A DNA stretch of 17,768 bases from Myxococcales bacterium UBA5297 (GCA_002408385.1 DHSB01000146.1:7300-25067); one strand, 5' to 3'. Numbered from the stretch's first letter, positions 6,607 to 14,195 are shown. Notes: generated by a model from the letters alone, not told the origin. Numbers and translations: made by a program.

Positions 6607-8100
6607 CTATGGCACTCGCAGCGCGACGTAGATCGCCGCGCCCTCGCGCTGCAGCCGGATGAGCGCCATCTCACCGGAGCGCAGCGCCGCAAGCGCCGCG
6701 GCGTAGTCCTTCAGCGAGCGGATGGGCCGGCGCTGCATCTCGACGATCACGTCGTTGGCGCCCGCCCCGGCGCGCCCGGCCGGGCCGTCGGGGGTGACGG
6801 CGACGATCTCCACCCCGCCGTCGATGCCCAGCTCTTGGGCGCGCAGGCGCGCGAGCGCACGCACCGTGATGCCCAGCCGGTCGTTGGCCGCCTGAGGATC
6901 GAGGCGCGCCTGCGCGAGCTCTTCGTCCTCGGGCCGATAGCCGATGTTCACCTCGAGGCGCAGCGGCTTGCCGTCGCGCAGCAGCTCGAGCTCGGCGCCG
7001 CTGCCCGGAGCGATCGACGCGACGTAGCGCGAGAGCTGGTTGTAGCTGTCGACCTTGCGCCCGCGCACCCCGACGACGACGTCGCCCGCCCGAAGGCCGG
7101 CCTCATCGGCGGGGCCACCCTTCATCACCGCGGAGACCAGCGCGCCTCGGGCCTCCTGCAGGCTGAGCATCGCGGCGAGCTCCGGGGTGACGTCCTGGAT
7201 CGAGACCCCGAGCCAACCGCGCACCACGCGTCCCTCGAGTAGCTGCGGCAGCAGCTCCTTGACCATGTTGATGGGCACCGCGAAGCCGATGCCCTGGCCC
7301 TGGGCGACGATGGCGGTGTTCACCCCGACCACCTCGCCGCGCAGGTTGAAGAGCGGCCCGCCCGAGTTACCCGGGTTGATCGCCGCGTCGGTCTGGATGA
7401 AGTCGTCGTACGGCCCCGCGCCAATCACCCGCTCCTTCGCCGAGACGATGCCCAGGCTGACCGAGTGGTCGAGGCCAAAGGGGTTGCCCACCGCGAGCGC
7501 AAAGTCGCCGACCTCCAGGCCGTCCGAGTCGCCCAGATAGACGATAGGCAGGTCGTGCACCTGCTTGCCCTGCAGCTTGAGCAGCGCAAGGTCGGTCTTC
7601 GGGTCGAGCCCGACCGCCTTCGCCTCGAGCTCGCGCCCGTCGTTGAGCTTGACCCGGATCTCGGTGGCGTTCTCGACGACGTGGTTGTTCGTCAGCACGT
7701 AGCCTTCGGAGTTGATGAGGAAGCCCGATCCCAGGCTCTGGCGGCGCCTTTCTCCGGAATTGCCCTCGTTGAAGCGGCGGAAGAACTCCTCGAACGGATC
7801 CTCGAAGCCCTGGGGCGCGCGCCGGCGCGAAGGGCGCGTCACCGAGGTCGTGTAGATGTTGACGACCCCCGGCTTGAGCGTCTTGACCAAAGGGGCGAGC
7901 GAGGCGAGGGGCACGACACCATCGGGAAGCGGCTCGTCGGCGGCGCGCTGCTTCCAGAGCTGCTTTGCGGGAGCGGCCTGCGCGTCGCCAAACACCGCCG
8001 AGTCGACCATCTGTGACAGGCCGCTGCGCTCCTGCTGACACCCGAGGGCAAGGGCGCTTATCGCCAACGCGCCGGCCCAGCGCATCGCTCTTCGATTCAT
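6607..8100 (-). CDS. degP: HtrA/DegP-type (Do) serine protease, probable lipoprotein (497 aa)
   Basis: The trypsin-like domain spans about residues 65-290 and has all three catalytic residues: His140 (TNNHVV), Asp170 (KTDLALL) and Ser246 (GNSGGP). Two PDZ domains follow, at about 295-385 (GWLGVSIQ start) and 405-495. The N-terminus is a signal sequence ending ALGC at residue 21. This resembles a lipobox but with Ala at -3 and Leu at -2, so lipidation is likely rather than certain. The 90-120 region is Arg- and Phe-rich, the flexible loop that gates DegP-type proteases. Family role: degrading or chaperoning misfolded proteins in the periplasm. The ATG at 8100 has GGAG five bases upstream. It lies downstream of grpE, separated by a 317-base spacer with several hairpins, so it probably has its own promoter. 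I use degP as a family-level symbol; the exact orthologue (degP, degQ or mucD) is not decidable. Confidence 0.93.
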   Translation of the reverse strand: MNRRAMRWAGALAISALALGCQQERSGLSQMVDSAVFGDAQAAPAKQLWKQRAADEPLPDGVVPLASLAPLVKTLKPGVVNIYTTSVTRPSRRRAPQGFEDPFEEFFRRFNEGNSGERRRQSLGSGFLINSEGYVLTNNHVVENATEIRVKLNDGRELEAKAVGLDPKTDLALLKLQGKQVHDLPIVYLGDSDGLEVGDFALAVGNPFGLDHSVSLGIVSAKERVIGAGPYDDFIQTDAAINPGNSGGPLFNLRGEVVGVNTAIVAQGQGIGFAVPINMVKELLPQLLEGRVVRGWLGVSIQDVTPELAAMLSLQEARGALVSAVMKGGPADEAGLRAGDVVVGVRGRKVDSYNQLSRYVASIAPGSGAELELLRDGKPLRLEVNIGYRPEDEELAQARLDPQAANDRLGITVRALARLRAQELGIDGGVEIVAVTPDGPAGRAGAGANDVIVEMQRRPIRSLKDYAAALAALRSGEMALIRLQREGAAIYVALRVP

Positions 8101-8346
8101 CGAAGCTCCACCAGTGGACAGAGTTCTTGCCAAACAGGCAACCGGCGTCGGGGCAGTCCATTCCCCAAAGCCGGCCAAGCCGGAATCAGAAGGGGCCAGC
8201 GTTTGTGCTGGCCGGCAGACTTTAGTCCATAGACCACAGGTCAACTGGCCCGACGAAGCGAGCCGATGGACTCCTTGAGCACCTTGGCCCTCTCCGCTGT
8301 CAAGGCGCAGACCTGAGCGCGGTCTCGACCAGCAAGCCCACCAGCG
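8101..8346 (-). promoter_or_regulatory. structured leader/promoter region of the HtrA-type protease gene
   Basis: The spacer between grpE and the protease gene is gene-free. On the minus strand a TTGACC box (8239-8244) is followed 14 bases later by TAAAGT (8219-8224). This promoter candidate is weakened by its short spacing. Four hairpins follow toward the gene: GGCCAGC/GCTGGCC (8194-8213), CCGGC/GCCGG (8171-8183), GGGG/CCCC (8150-8166) and TTGCC/GGCAA (8127-8141). A leader of about 110 bases could therefore be heavily folded. Regulation by stress is inference. Confidence 0.4.
8194..8213. repeat. inverted repeat, shared with 11871-11888
   Basis: A 7-bp stem (GGCCAGC/GCTGGCC) has a six-base loop. 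Read on the minus strand it is GGCCAGCACAAACGCTGGCC, which matches the plus-strand hairpin at 11870-11888 at 18 of 19 positions, including the loop. Both copies lie upstream of a protease gene but in opposite orientation relative to it. Confidence 0.6.
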
Positions 8347-8390
8347 AGCCCCAACCCCGCCTCGCCTTCGCAAGCGCGGGAGAGGGGGCT
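8347..8390 (-). terminator. long interrupted hairpin after grpE
   Basis: AGCCCC (8347-8352) pairs with GGGGCT (8385-8390), and inside that CCCGC (8356-8360) pairs with GCGGG (8376-8380). This gives 11 pairs with a small internal loop, starting 27 bases past the grpE stop. No T-run follows on the minus strand. Confidence 0.5.
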
Positions 8391-8417
8391 TTCCCCTGGC
8401 TCGCCTGCCTCATCGAA

Positions 8418-9170
8418 TTAGGGCCCCGAGCTTCGCCGACTGCCACAGCCCGCGCACTCTCTTCCCCACTGGGGCCAAGTCCGGGCTACTCGACCGAAAG
8501 CCTGCCGGCCGACCATCTTCCGATTTCCGGCTCGGCCCGCTTCCCTGTGGCTGGGCTCGGCGGGCTCGGCCCGCGGGCTCGCCGCCGGAGCAAAGCGGGC
8601 CACCCGAACCTTCGCCGCCCTCAGGACCCGCCCACCGAGCCGATACCCGGGCAGCGCCTCCTCGACGACCGTGCCGTCGAGCCCCTGAACGTCGACGGGC
8701 ACGAGGTCGACGGCCTCGGCGAGGTTCGGGTCGAAGGGCTTTCCAACCACCGACAGCCGCTCGATCCCCAGGCGCGAGAGCCGCTTGCGAAGCCCCTCGT
8801 GAATCAACCGCACCCCTTGGGCAAGCGGGCCCTCGTCCGAGACTGCGGCGGCAAGGGCGCGGTCGAGCTCGTCGCTCACCTCGAGAAGCGGCTGGGCGAT
8901 AGTGCCGCGCTCGGTCTCGAGCACCCGCTCCTTCTCGCGCTCGAGGCGGACCCGAAAATCGCTCTGATCGTTGATGAGCGAGGCGTAGGCCCGAGCGAGC
9001 TCTTCGAGCTTGACCGAGCTGTCGTGCAGCTCGCCGCGCACCTGCTCGAGCTCGCGGCGCAGCAACTCAAAGCCCTGCCCTTCGCCAGCCGAGGGCGCCT
9101 CGGCGGCCTGTCCGCCCGCGGGCGCTGGCCCGGCGCCAAGCTCCGGGTTCTGGCTGTCGTTCACGGCCAT
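8418..9170 (-). CDS. grpE: GrpE nucleotide exchange factor for DnaK (250 aa, extended C-terminus)
   Basis: The order is that of GrpE. An acidic, disordered N-terminus (1-32) is followed by a long coiled coil (about 33-100), a four-helix-bundle segment, and a C-terminal beta domain. The beta domain carries the FDPN signature (146-149, with Ala in place of the usual His before EAV), GTVVEEALPGYRLGGRVLR and AKVRVA (186-191). It speeds ADP release from DnaK in the cytoplasm. The ATG at 9170 has GAGG four bases upstream. About 55 residues after AKVRVARFAP are Arg-, Pro- and Gly-rich and absent from ordinary GrpE (about 190-200 residues), so the reading frame probably continues past the ancestral stop. 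No dnaK, dnaJ or hrcA is adjacent, unlike many bacteria. It has its own promoter in the spacer after the sigma-1.1-like gene. Confidence 0.93.
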   Translation of the reverse strand: MAVNDSQNPELGAGPAPAGGQAAEAPSAGEGQGFELLRRELEQVRGELHDSSVKLEELARAYASLINDQSDFRVRLEREKERVLETERGTIAQPLLEVSDELDRALAAAVSDEGPLAQGVRLIHEGLRKRLSRLGIERLSVVGKPFDPNLAEAVDLVPVDVQGLDGTVVEEALPGYRLGGRVLRAAKVRVARFAPAASPRAEPAEPSHREAGRAGNRKMVGRQAFGRVARTWPQWGRECAGCGSRRSSGP

Positions 9171-9206
9171 TTTTCCTCGATGAGTGCCCCAACCAGAGGC
9201 GGCCGC

Positions 9207-9234
9207 AACCTAACCAGCCCCCCCGGGCTGTCAA
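9207..9234 (-). promoter_or_regulatory. promoter of grpE
   Basis: On the minus strand a perfect -35 box TTGACA (9229-9234) is followed after 16 bases by TAGGTT (9207-9212), a weaker -10 (3/6). The start would be near 9200, leaving about a 30-base leader before the grpE ATG. The spacer is mostly occupied by the hairpin at 9216-9229. Confidence 0.6.
9216..9229 (-). terminator. hairpin after the sigma-1.1-like gene, inside the grpE promoter
   Basis: AGCCC (9216-9220) pairs with GGGCT (9225-9229) around CCCC, six bases past the stop of the sigma-1.1-like gene. It lies between the -35 and -10 boxes of the grpE promoter, so it could serve as a terminator or as an operator-like inverted repeat. Confidence 0.45.
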
Positions 9235-9235
9235 A

Positions 9236-9580
9236 TCACTGGTGCTCGGGCGAGCCCTCTTCAAGGCTCGCGAGCGCCTCCTCGGCCTCGCGCACCTCTT
9301 CGGCCGTCTCCGCGCTCTGCTGGCCCTCGGTCTGCTCGACCATCCTCGCGAGCTCCTCGGCGGAAAGGGCGGGGATCGAGACGAGCGCGCCCTTCTCGTC
9401 GCGGATCTCGATCTCGGCAGCGCGCAGCGAGTAGTAGAGCAACCAGCGCTCGGCCGGCGTCAGCGAGCCGGAGGGCAGCGCCGACTCGATCTCCTGGATG
9501 GTGAGAAACCCGCGGCGCAGCCCCCGCTGGAAGAGCTGCTTTCTTGCCCGGTGGCTGGTGCCGACCTTGATGATCGCCAT
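9236..9580 (-). CDS. small protein resembling sigma-70 region 1.1, with acidic tail (114 aa)
   Basis: Residues about 13-62 match the pattern of sigma-70 region 1.1: RG-x-x-x-G-F/Y-L-T-x-x-E-I, then LP, a spacer, and two helices ending in an I-x-I strand and DE. Here this is seen as RGLRRGFLTIQEIESALP and AAEIEIRDE. No other sigma region follows. Instead residues 73-114 are very acidic (13 Glu, two Arg) and look disordered or helical. The N-terminus (1-23) is basic. In RpoD, region 1.1 sits in the DNA channel of RNA polymerase and blocks free sigma from DNA. A small wHTH plus acidic tail is also the plan of the Firmicutes delta subunit. Action on RNA polymerase is therefore inference. It lies between ftsH and grpE on the same strand, 84 bases after ftsH. 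The ATG at 9580 has only a weak AGAGAAG upstream. Confidence 0.75.
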   Translation of the reverse strand: MAIIKVGTSHRARKQLFQRGLRRGFLTIQEIESALPSGSLTPAERWLLYYSLRAAEIEIRDEKGALVSIPALSAEELARMVEQTEGQQSAETAEEVREAEEALASLEEGSPEHQ

Positions 9581-9618
9581 GATCTTCTCTTATCCCCCGC
9601 GCGCCCCGTTTTCAGCCC

Positions 9619-9645
9619 GAGCCTTCTTGCTTGCGGCTCTTTTTT
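9619..9645. terminator. hairpin after ftsH, with a T-run on the opposite strand
   Basis: GAGCC (9619-9623) pairs with GGCTC (9635-9639) around an 11-base loop, 25 bases past the ftsH stop. Read on the plus strand the stem is followed by six Ts (9640-9645), the form of an intrinsic terminator. No plus-strand gene leads into it, however. On the minus strand there is no T-run, so the ftsH transcript may read on into the next gene. Confidence 0.35.
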
Positions 9646-9664
9646 CTTGCGGTTCCCCTCGCTA

Positions 9665-11686
9665 TTAGTGGGCCGGCACGTTGTATGGCTCGCTCGGTCG
9701 CACCTCGCGCTCCTCGCCCTCGCGCGGGGCGAGCAGGTCGAGCGGCGCGACGCTCTTCGGCCCGAGGATGCTCTCGAGCACCTCGCTGTCGACCACCTCC
9801 GAGCTCAGAAGCTGCGCGGCGAGCCGCTGGAGCTCCTCGCGGTGGCGCTTGATGACCTGGCGGGCGCGGTCGAGCCCCTCTTGGACGAGCCTGCGCACCT
9901 CGTCGTCGACCGCGAGCGCGGTCTGCTCGCTGTAGTTTCTCAGCTCCGGCGCCCCGGCCCCCGCCCCCAGGAAGACGCTGCGGCCCTGCTCGCTCAAGTT
10001 CACCGGCCCGAGCGCCATGCTCATGCCGTACTCGCGCACCATCATCTTGGCGATCTCGGTGGCCTGTTTCAGGTCGTTCGCCGCACCGGTGGAGATGGTG
10101 CCGACGAAGGCCTCCTCGGCCGCACGCCCTCCCATCAGCGAGGCGATCTTGTCGCGCAGCTCCTCGAGGCTCATCAGGTAGCGGTCCTCGAGCGGCATCT
10201 GCATCGTGTAGCCGAGCGCCCCGAGGCCGCGCGGGATGATCGACACCTTGTGGACCCGCTCGGCGTACTGCAGTTTCCAACCGACCAACGCGTGGCCGCT
10301 CTCGTGGAAAGCGACGATCTGCTTCTCGCGTTCGTTGATGCGCCGATTCTTCTTCTCGAGGCCGGCCACCACCCGCTCGATAGCCTCCTCGAAGTCGGCC
10401 ATGCGCACGTGCTCGTGGCTGCGCCGGGCGGCGAGCAGCGCGGCCTCGTTGCAGACGTTGGCGAGGTCCGCGCCAGCAAAGCCGGGGGTGCGGCTCGCGA
10501 GCAGCTTGAGGTTGACGTCGGGGCCGAGCTTGATGTTGCGCGCGTGGATCTGCAGGATCTCCTCGCGCCCGCGCCGGTCGGGGCGGTCGACGAGCACCTG
10601 GCGATCGAAGCGGCCCGGGCGCATCAGCGCCTGGTCGAGGATCTCCGGGCGGTTGGTCGCCGCGAGCACGATGAGCCCGACCTTCGAGTCAAAGCCGTCC
10701 ATCTCGGCGAGGAGCTGGTTGAGGGTCTGCTCGCGCTCGTCATGCCCGCTCATCACACTGCCGTTGCGGGTCTTGCCGATGGCGTCGAGCTCGTCGATGA
10801 AGACGATGCAAGGCGCGCGCGCCTGAGCCTGCTGGAACAGGTCGCGCACGCGGGCCGCGCCCACCCCCACGAACATCTCGACGAACTCCGAGCCGGTCAG
10901 CGAGAAGAACGGCACGCCCGCCTCGCCGGCCACCGCGCGCGCGAGCAGCGTCTTGCCCGTCCCCGGAGGCCCGACGAGCAGCACGCCCTTGGGGATGCGC
11001 CCGCCGAGCCTGCGGAACTTCTCCGGAGTCTTGAGAAACTCGACGATCTCCTTGAGCTCGTCGACCGCCTCGTCGATGCCCGCGACGTCCCTGAAGCTGA
11101 CCCCGGTGTCGGACTCGGAGTGGATGCGCGCGCGGGTCTTGCCGAAAGTCATGATCCCCGGCGGGCCCTGGCCGGTCGGGCTGCCGGCACGCCGAAACAT
11201 GAAGCCCCAGAGCAGCAGCGCGACACCGATGGGCAGCACCCAGATCCAGAACAGGTCGGAAAAGCCCGAGCGCGGCTGGGCCTCGTAGGTGATGTTCTTC
11301 GACTCGAGCAGCGCGACCAGCTCCTGCTCGTTGTCACCGGGGATCCGATTGGCCATCCACGGCAGCCGCGCGTTCGGGTTGGCGGGCTGGCCCGCCCCCT
11401 CGGTCTCGCTGGCGACGAGGTAGCCCTTGACCCAGTCGTTGGAGATGACCACGCGAGAGAATCTGTCCTCCTGCACAGCCTGCTTGAAGCGGCTGTAGGG
11501 CACCTTCTGCACCCCGGCCTCGGAGAAGACGCTGCGGAAAAGGAAGAAGCCGAGCAGGATGAGCAGCAGGTAGGCAAGGGGCGAGCCGAGACGAGGCTTG
11601 GGAGCAGAGCCGCCGCCCGACGGAGGCGTCGACGAGGGACGCTCGCTCTTCTTCCCCCTCGGGTTGCCCGGGGACGTGTCGGCCAT
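9665..11686 (-). CDS. ftsH: FtsH, ATP-dependent zinc metalloprotease of the inner membrane (673 aa)
   Basis: After a Pro/Ser/Gly-rich cytoplasmic tail come a first membrane segment (about 36-52), a periplasmic domain (about 53-142) and a second membrane segment (about 143-163). The AAA module has Walker A GPPGTGKT (239-246), Walker B IVFIDEL (294-300) and the second region of homology [20 protein letters not shown] (343-362). The peptidase has HESGH (461-465) as the HExxH zinc motif and the distal Asp538 in AANDLKQ. All catalytic residues are present. FtsH forms hexamers that extract and degrade membrane and short-lived cytoplasmic proteins. The ATG at 11686 has AGGAG with eight bases of spacing; an ATG at 11707 is less well placed. 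The protein is slightly longer than usual because of the N-terminal tail. It heads the ftsH, sigma-1.1-like, grpE, htrA strand run. Confidence 0.97.
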   Translation of the reverse strand: MADTSPGNPRGKKSERPSSTPPSGGGSAPKPRLGSPLAYLLLILLGFFLFRSVFSEAGVQKVPYSRFKQAVQEDRFSRVVISNDWVKGYLVASETEGAGQPANPNARLPWMANRIPGDNEQELVALLESKNITYEAQPRSGFSDLFWIWVLPIGVALLLWGFMFRRAGSPTGQGPPGIMTFGKTRARIHSESDTGVSFRDVAGIDEAVDELKEIVEFLKTPEKFRRLGGRIPKGVLLVGPPGTGKTLLARAVAGEAGVPFFSLTGSEFVEMFVGVGAARVRDLFQQAQARAPCIVFIDELDAIGKTRNGSVMSGHDEREQTLNQLLAEMDGFDSKVGLIVLAATNRPEILDQALMRPGRFDRQVLVDRPDRRGREEILQIHARNIKLGPDVNLKLLASRTPGFAGADLANVCNEAALLAARRSHEHVRMADFEEAIERVVAGLEKKNRRINEREKQIVAFHESGHALVGWKLQYAERVHKVSIIPRGLGALGYTMQMPLEDRYLMSLEELRDKIASLMGGRAAEEAFVGTISTGAANDLKQATEIAKMMVREYGMSMALGPVNLSEQGRSVFLGAGAGAPELRNYSEQTALAVDDEVRRLVQEGLDRARQVIKRHREELQRLAAQLLSSEVVDSEVLESILGPKSVAPLDLLAPREGEEREVRPSEPYNVPAH

Positions 11687-11769
11687 TCGGTGGGCTCCTT
11701 GAGGCATCGGCCCGGGCCCGGCCTCCCCTCGCCAGCCGCCCCCGAGCGCCTGCCGCTCGCACTGCCGGA

Positions 11770-11797
11770 AACGTAAGCACCACCCGCCTGCTCTCAA
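11770..11797 (-). promoter_or_regulatory. possible promoter of ftsH
   Basis: On the minus strand, TTGAGA (11792-11797, 5/6) and TACGTT (11770-11775, 3/6) are 16 bases apart, giving a leader of about 77 bases before the ftsH ATG. The preceding base makes CTTGAGA, loosely like a heat-shock -35 box. The -10 region is not a good heat-shock match. Confidence 0.4.
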
Positions 11798-11870
11798 GCA
11801 ACGCGCCGGATTGGCGCAGCGAGACAACCTGGTGCCGAGGGGCCACGTTGCTCGGCCGCGCTCAACCCGG

Positions 11871-11888
11871 GCCAGCACAAAGGCTGGC
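11871..11888. repeat. inverted repeat, shared with 8194-8213
   Basis: A 6-bp stem (GCCAGC/GCTGGC) has loop ACAAAG. Together with the preceding G it matches the minus-strand reading of the hairpin upstream of the HtrA-type gene at 18 of 19 bases. The only difference is one loop base (G for C). Confidence 0.6.
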
Positions 11889-12160
11889 GCTCCGGCCTGG
11901 AGGGCGCGCCTGGGGCAACTGCCTAGACAGCCCCGGCGTGCGGCCGAAGGGCCTGCCTTCTTGCGCCGGGCAGCGCCCCGGGCCGCGAGCAGACGGGCGG
12001 GCAGCCGCACGCTCTCTCGGCGAGAGCGCGCACGACGGCCGCAGGGCCGACAGCAGCGGACAGAGTCGAAGCCTCGGCGCGCGCCCCGCTCCTGCCGCCC
12101 AAAGCGGACCGGCGAGACGCCCCCTTGGCTACTGACCGTCGCTCACGCGCCTGGCCGTCA

Positions 12161-12174
12161 GCGCCGGCGGGCGC
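12161..12174 (-). terminator. GC hairpin after the 72-residue protein gene
   Basis: GCGCC (12161-12165) pairs with GGCGC (12170-12174) around GGCG, six bases past the stop on the minus strand. No T-run follows. It probably ends the subtilase transcript. Confidence 0.45.
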
Positions 12175-12180
12175 CGCGCG

Positions 12181-12399
12181 TCAGAGGCGAACCGAGCGCT
12201 TGACCCGGAAGACCGGCTCGCCGGTCATCGCGATCGACACCGCCTCGGCGTCGAACTCGCCCTCGAGCTCGACCCGGATTCCCTCTTCACGCAGCGCCTT
12301 GGTCGCGCCGCCGAGCGGAAAGCGCCTGCCGTCCTCGGTCTCGAGGACCATGAAGCCCCCCGAGAGATCTTCGCGCCTGATCGTCCCGCGCAGCTTCAT
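12181..12399 (-). CDS. small conserved protein of unknown function (72 aa), coupled to the subtilase
   Basis: The ATG at 12397-12399 overlaps the TGA of the subtilase gene as ATGA, a classic sign of translational coupling. The sequence is a compact beta-rich chain: MKLRGTIRRED, then GGFMVLETEDGRRFPL (14-29), VELEGEFD (43-50) and PVFRVKRSV (62-70). This suggests a small OB-like or SH3-like barrel, and similar short proteins occur in bacteria without an assigned role. There is no signal peptide, so it should be cytoplasmic although its partner is an envelope protease. Function is unknown; a regulator of the subtilase is only a guess from linkage. The tail has a basic charge. Confidence 0.8.
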   Translation of the reverse strand: MKLRGTIRREDLSGGFMVLETEDGRRFPLGGATKALREEGIRVELEGEFDAEAVSIAMTGEPVFRVKRSVRL

Positions 12400-14195
12400 C
12401 GCGCCCCCGCCTGGCTCATTAGGGCCCGAGCAAGAAGCAGCGAGACAAGGCCGTTGACCACCAGCCACGGACGCGAAAGCGCGCCCAGCGGCATCCAAGC
12501 CACCGAGGTGCCCGCGAGCGCGCCGGCGAGCAGCACGGCCGCAAAGCCGACCGTCAGCCCCGCGAGTAGTCCCCGCAGCCCGGCACGCCGGAAACCGACC
12601 ATGCACAGGAGGATGGGGATGATCGCGCTGTAGAAGATGGGGTTGGCCTTCGCGCCGCCGAACAGGGCGTTGCCCCAGTGCGGCAGCGGCGAGTCGAACC
12701 CGCTGTGGACACCAAGCCAGGGGAGGAAGAACAGGCCGAGGGTCGTCAGCGCCAGAGCGCCGAAGAAGCCTGCGCCCGGCCGCAAGGCCCTGCGCGCACT
12801 GCGTGGCAGGGTCACCCGCGCGATTGCCCAGAGCAGAAGCGCCCAGAGCAGAGTGAGCAGCTTCTTCCAAAACGGCCTCTTTGCTCCCGGCGCGCCGAGG
12901 GCCTCGAGGGCGCCCTTTGCGTCGAGGATGCCGTGGCCGTACTTGTCGTTCCAGGCGCCGGTCTTCGAGCGGTCGGCGCCTTCAAACAGCGCCTTCTCGA
13001 CCTCGTCCGGGCCGCTCGCGCCCGCGCCGAACAGCAGCGCGGCGACCCCCGCGACGTGCGGGGTGGCCATCGAAGTGCCCTGGAAGTAGGCGTAGACGCT
13101 GCGCGCGGGCTCCTCGCGCACGATGGTGTTCTGCAGGATGCCGTCCTCCTGCTTGCCGCTGCGGCGGATGTCGCCCCCGGGGGCCGCGAGGTCGACCTCC
13201 TTGCCCCAGCTCGAATAGGAAGCGAGCTTTCCGTCGGGCGCGACCGCGGAGACGGCGACTGCGCCCGGGTAGGCGGCCGGGTACTCGACGACGCCGCGCC
13301 CGCCGTTGCCCGCCGCGCAGACGACCACCGCGCCCTTCTTGCGCGCGTAGTCGACGGCCGCCTCGAGCACCTCGGAGCGCCCGCCTCCGCCGAGCGAGAG
13401 GTTGAGCACCTTGGCGCCGTGGTCGGCCGCCCAGCGGATGGCGTCGGCGATGTCGGCCGAGCTGCCGGTGCCGTTGGCGTCGAGCACCTTGAGGGGCATC
13501 AGCGTGGCCTCGAAGGCGACCCCGGCGACCCCCTCGCCGTTGTGGGTGCGCTGCGCGATGGTCCCGGCGACATGGGTGCCGTGGCCGTGGTCGTCGTTGG
13601 CGTGCTCGTCGTCGTTGACGAAGTCGTAGCCCGGGGCGAACTTGGCGCCCTTCAGGTCGGGGACGAGCCGAAACTCGCCGTGGTCCTCGTAGGCGATGCC
13701 GGTGTCGATGACCGCGACGATTACGCCGGCGCCGCGGGTGAGGTCCCAGGCCTCGCGCATTCGCGCCATCTCCAGGTTCCACTGCCTGCCAAACTGCGGG
13801 TCGTTGGGGGTGAAGCTCGCCCAGTAGCTGAACAGCGGCTCGGCGGCCTCGACGTTGGGGTCGGCGCGCACCAGCCTGAGCAACGCCTCGAGCCGCGAAG
13901 GCTCGACGCGGGCGAGGGTGATGCCGCTGCGCACCCCCTCGACGCTGTTGAACTCAAGGTCGATGCCCCAGCCGACCTCGAGCGCGTCGAAGAGCGCCTT
14001 GGTGGTGCCGTCCTTGAAGTCGACGACGAGCTGAGTGAGGTCCGCGTCGACGAGCGCGGTTTGGTCGGCCTCGCCCGGGGCGGGCGGGGTGCCAGAGCCG
14101 CAGGTTCCGAGGGCGATGACCGCGGCGAGCACGACCAGGCTGGAGAGCAGAAACGGCCCCATCGGCGAGCGGACACCTGCGTGACGAAAGGCCAT
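12396..14195 (-). CDS. subtilase (S8 family) serine protease with C-terminal membrane domain (599 aa)
   Basis: A hydrophobic N-terminus (about 13-32, ending LGTCGSG) is a signal sequence. The Cys32 context is not a proper lipobox because Thr precedes it. Residues about 54-125 resemble an inhibitor propeptide. The catalytic domain (about 138-432) has Asp164 (VIDTG), His205 (HGTHVAGT), oxyanion Asn297 (AAGNGG) and Ser375 (GTSMATPH), so it should be active. After about 440 there are four or five hydrophobic segments (about 444-460, 476-494, 516-533, 542-562, 568-590), which would hold the protease domain at the membrane, probably facing the periplasm. The ATG at 14195 has AAAGGAG with six bases of spacing. 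The stop overlaps the 72-residue gene. Substrate is unknown. Fusion of a subtilase to a multi-span tail is uncommon. Confidence 0.94.
   Translation of the reverse strand: MAFRHAGVRSPMGPFLLSSLVVLAAVIALGTCGSGTPPAPGEADQTALVDADLTQLVVDFKDGTTKALFDALEVGWGIDLEFNSVEGVRSGITLARVEPSRLEALLRLVRADPNVEAAEPLFSYWASFTPNDPQFGRQWNLEMARMREAWDLTRGAGVIVAVIDTGIAYEDHGEFRLVPDLKGAKFAPGYDFVNDDEHANDDHGHGTHVAGTIAQRTHNGEGVAGVAFEATLMPLKVLDANGTGSSADIADAIRWAADHGAKVLNLSLGGGGRSEVLEAAVDYARKKGAVVVCAAGNGGRGVVEYPAAYPGAVAVSAVAPDGKLASYSSWGKEVDLAAPGGDIRRSGKQEDGILQNTIVREEPARSVYAYFQGTSMATPHVAGVAALLFGAGASGPDEVEKALFEGADRSKTGAWNDKYGHGILDAKGALEALGAPGAKRPFWKKLLTLLWALLLWAIARVTLPRSARRALRPGAGFFGALALTTLGLFFLPWLGVHSGFDSPLPHWGNALFGGAKANPIFYSAIIPILLCMVGFRRAGLRGLLAGLTVGFAAVLLAGALAGTSVAWMPLGALSRPWLVVNGLVSLLLARALMSQAGAR

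Larger units (their letters stand above)
11687..12160. other. 474-base spacer upstream of ftsH
   Basis: No gene is supported. The open frames here are Arg-, Ala- and Pro-rich translations of GC-rich DNA without ribosome-binding sites. Visible structure is the ftsH promoter candidate, a GCGCC/GGCGC hairpin at 11803-11817, and the repeated hairpin at 11871-11888. The size is large for this compact region, so a small RNA is possible, but I cannot support one. Confidence 0.4.

Noticed and set aside
9176..9196. GCACTC near grpE as a CIRCE heat-shock operator
   Set aside because: Only one half-site is present; no matching GAGTGC arm lies at the required nine-base spacing.
9242..11776. Very long open frame antisense to ftsH (plus strand)
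   Set aside because: It mirrors ftsH codons in a GC-rich gene. The translation is Arg-, Leu- and Ala-rich with no domain, while FtsH on the other strand is complete.
12181..12870. A 229-residue minus-strand protein ending in the 72-residue gene
   Set aside because: The upstream part overlaps the membrane tail of the subtilase in another frame. The ATGA overlap marks the real start at 12399.
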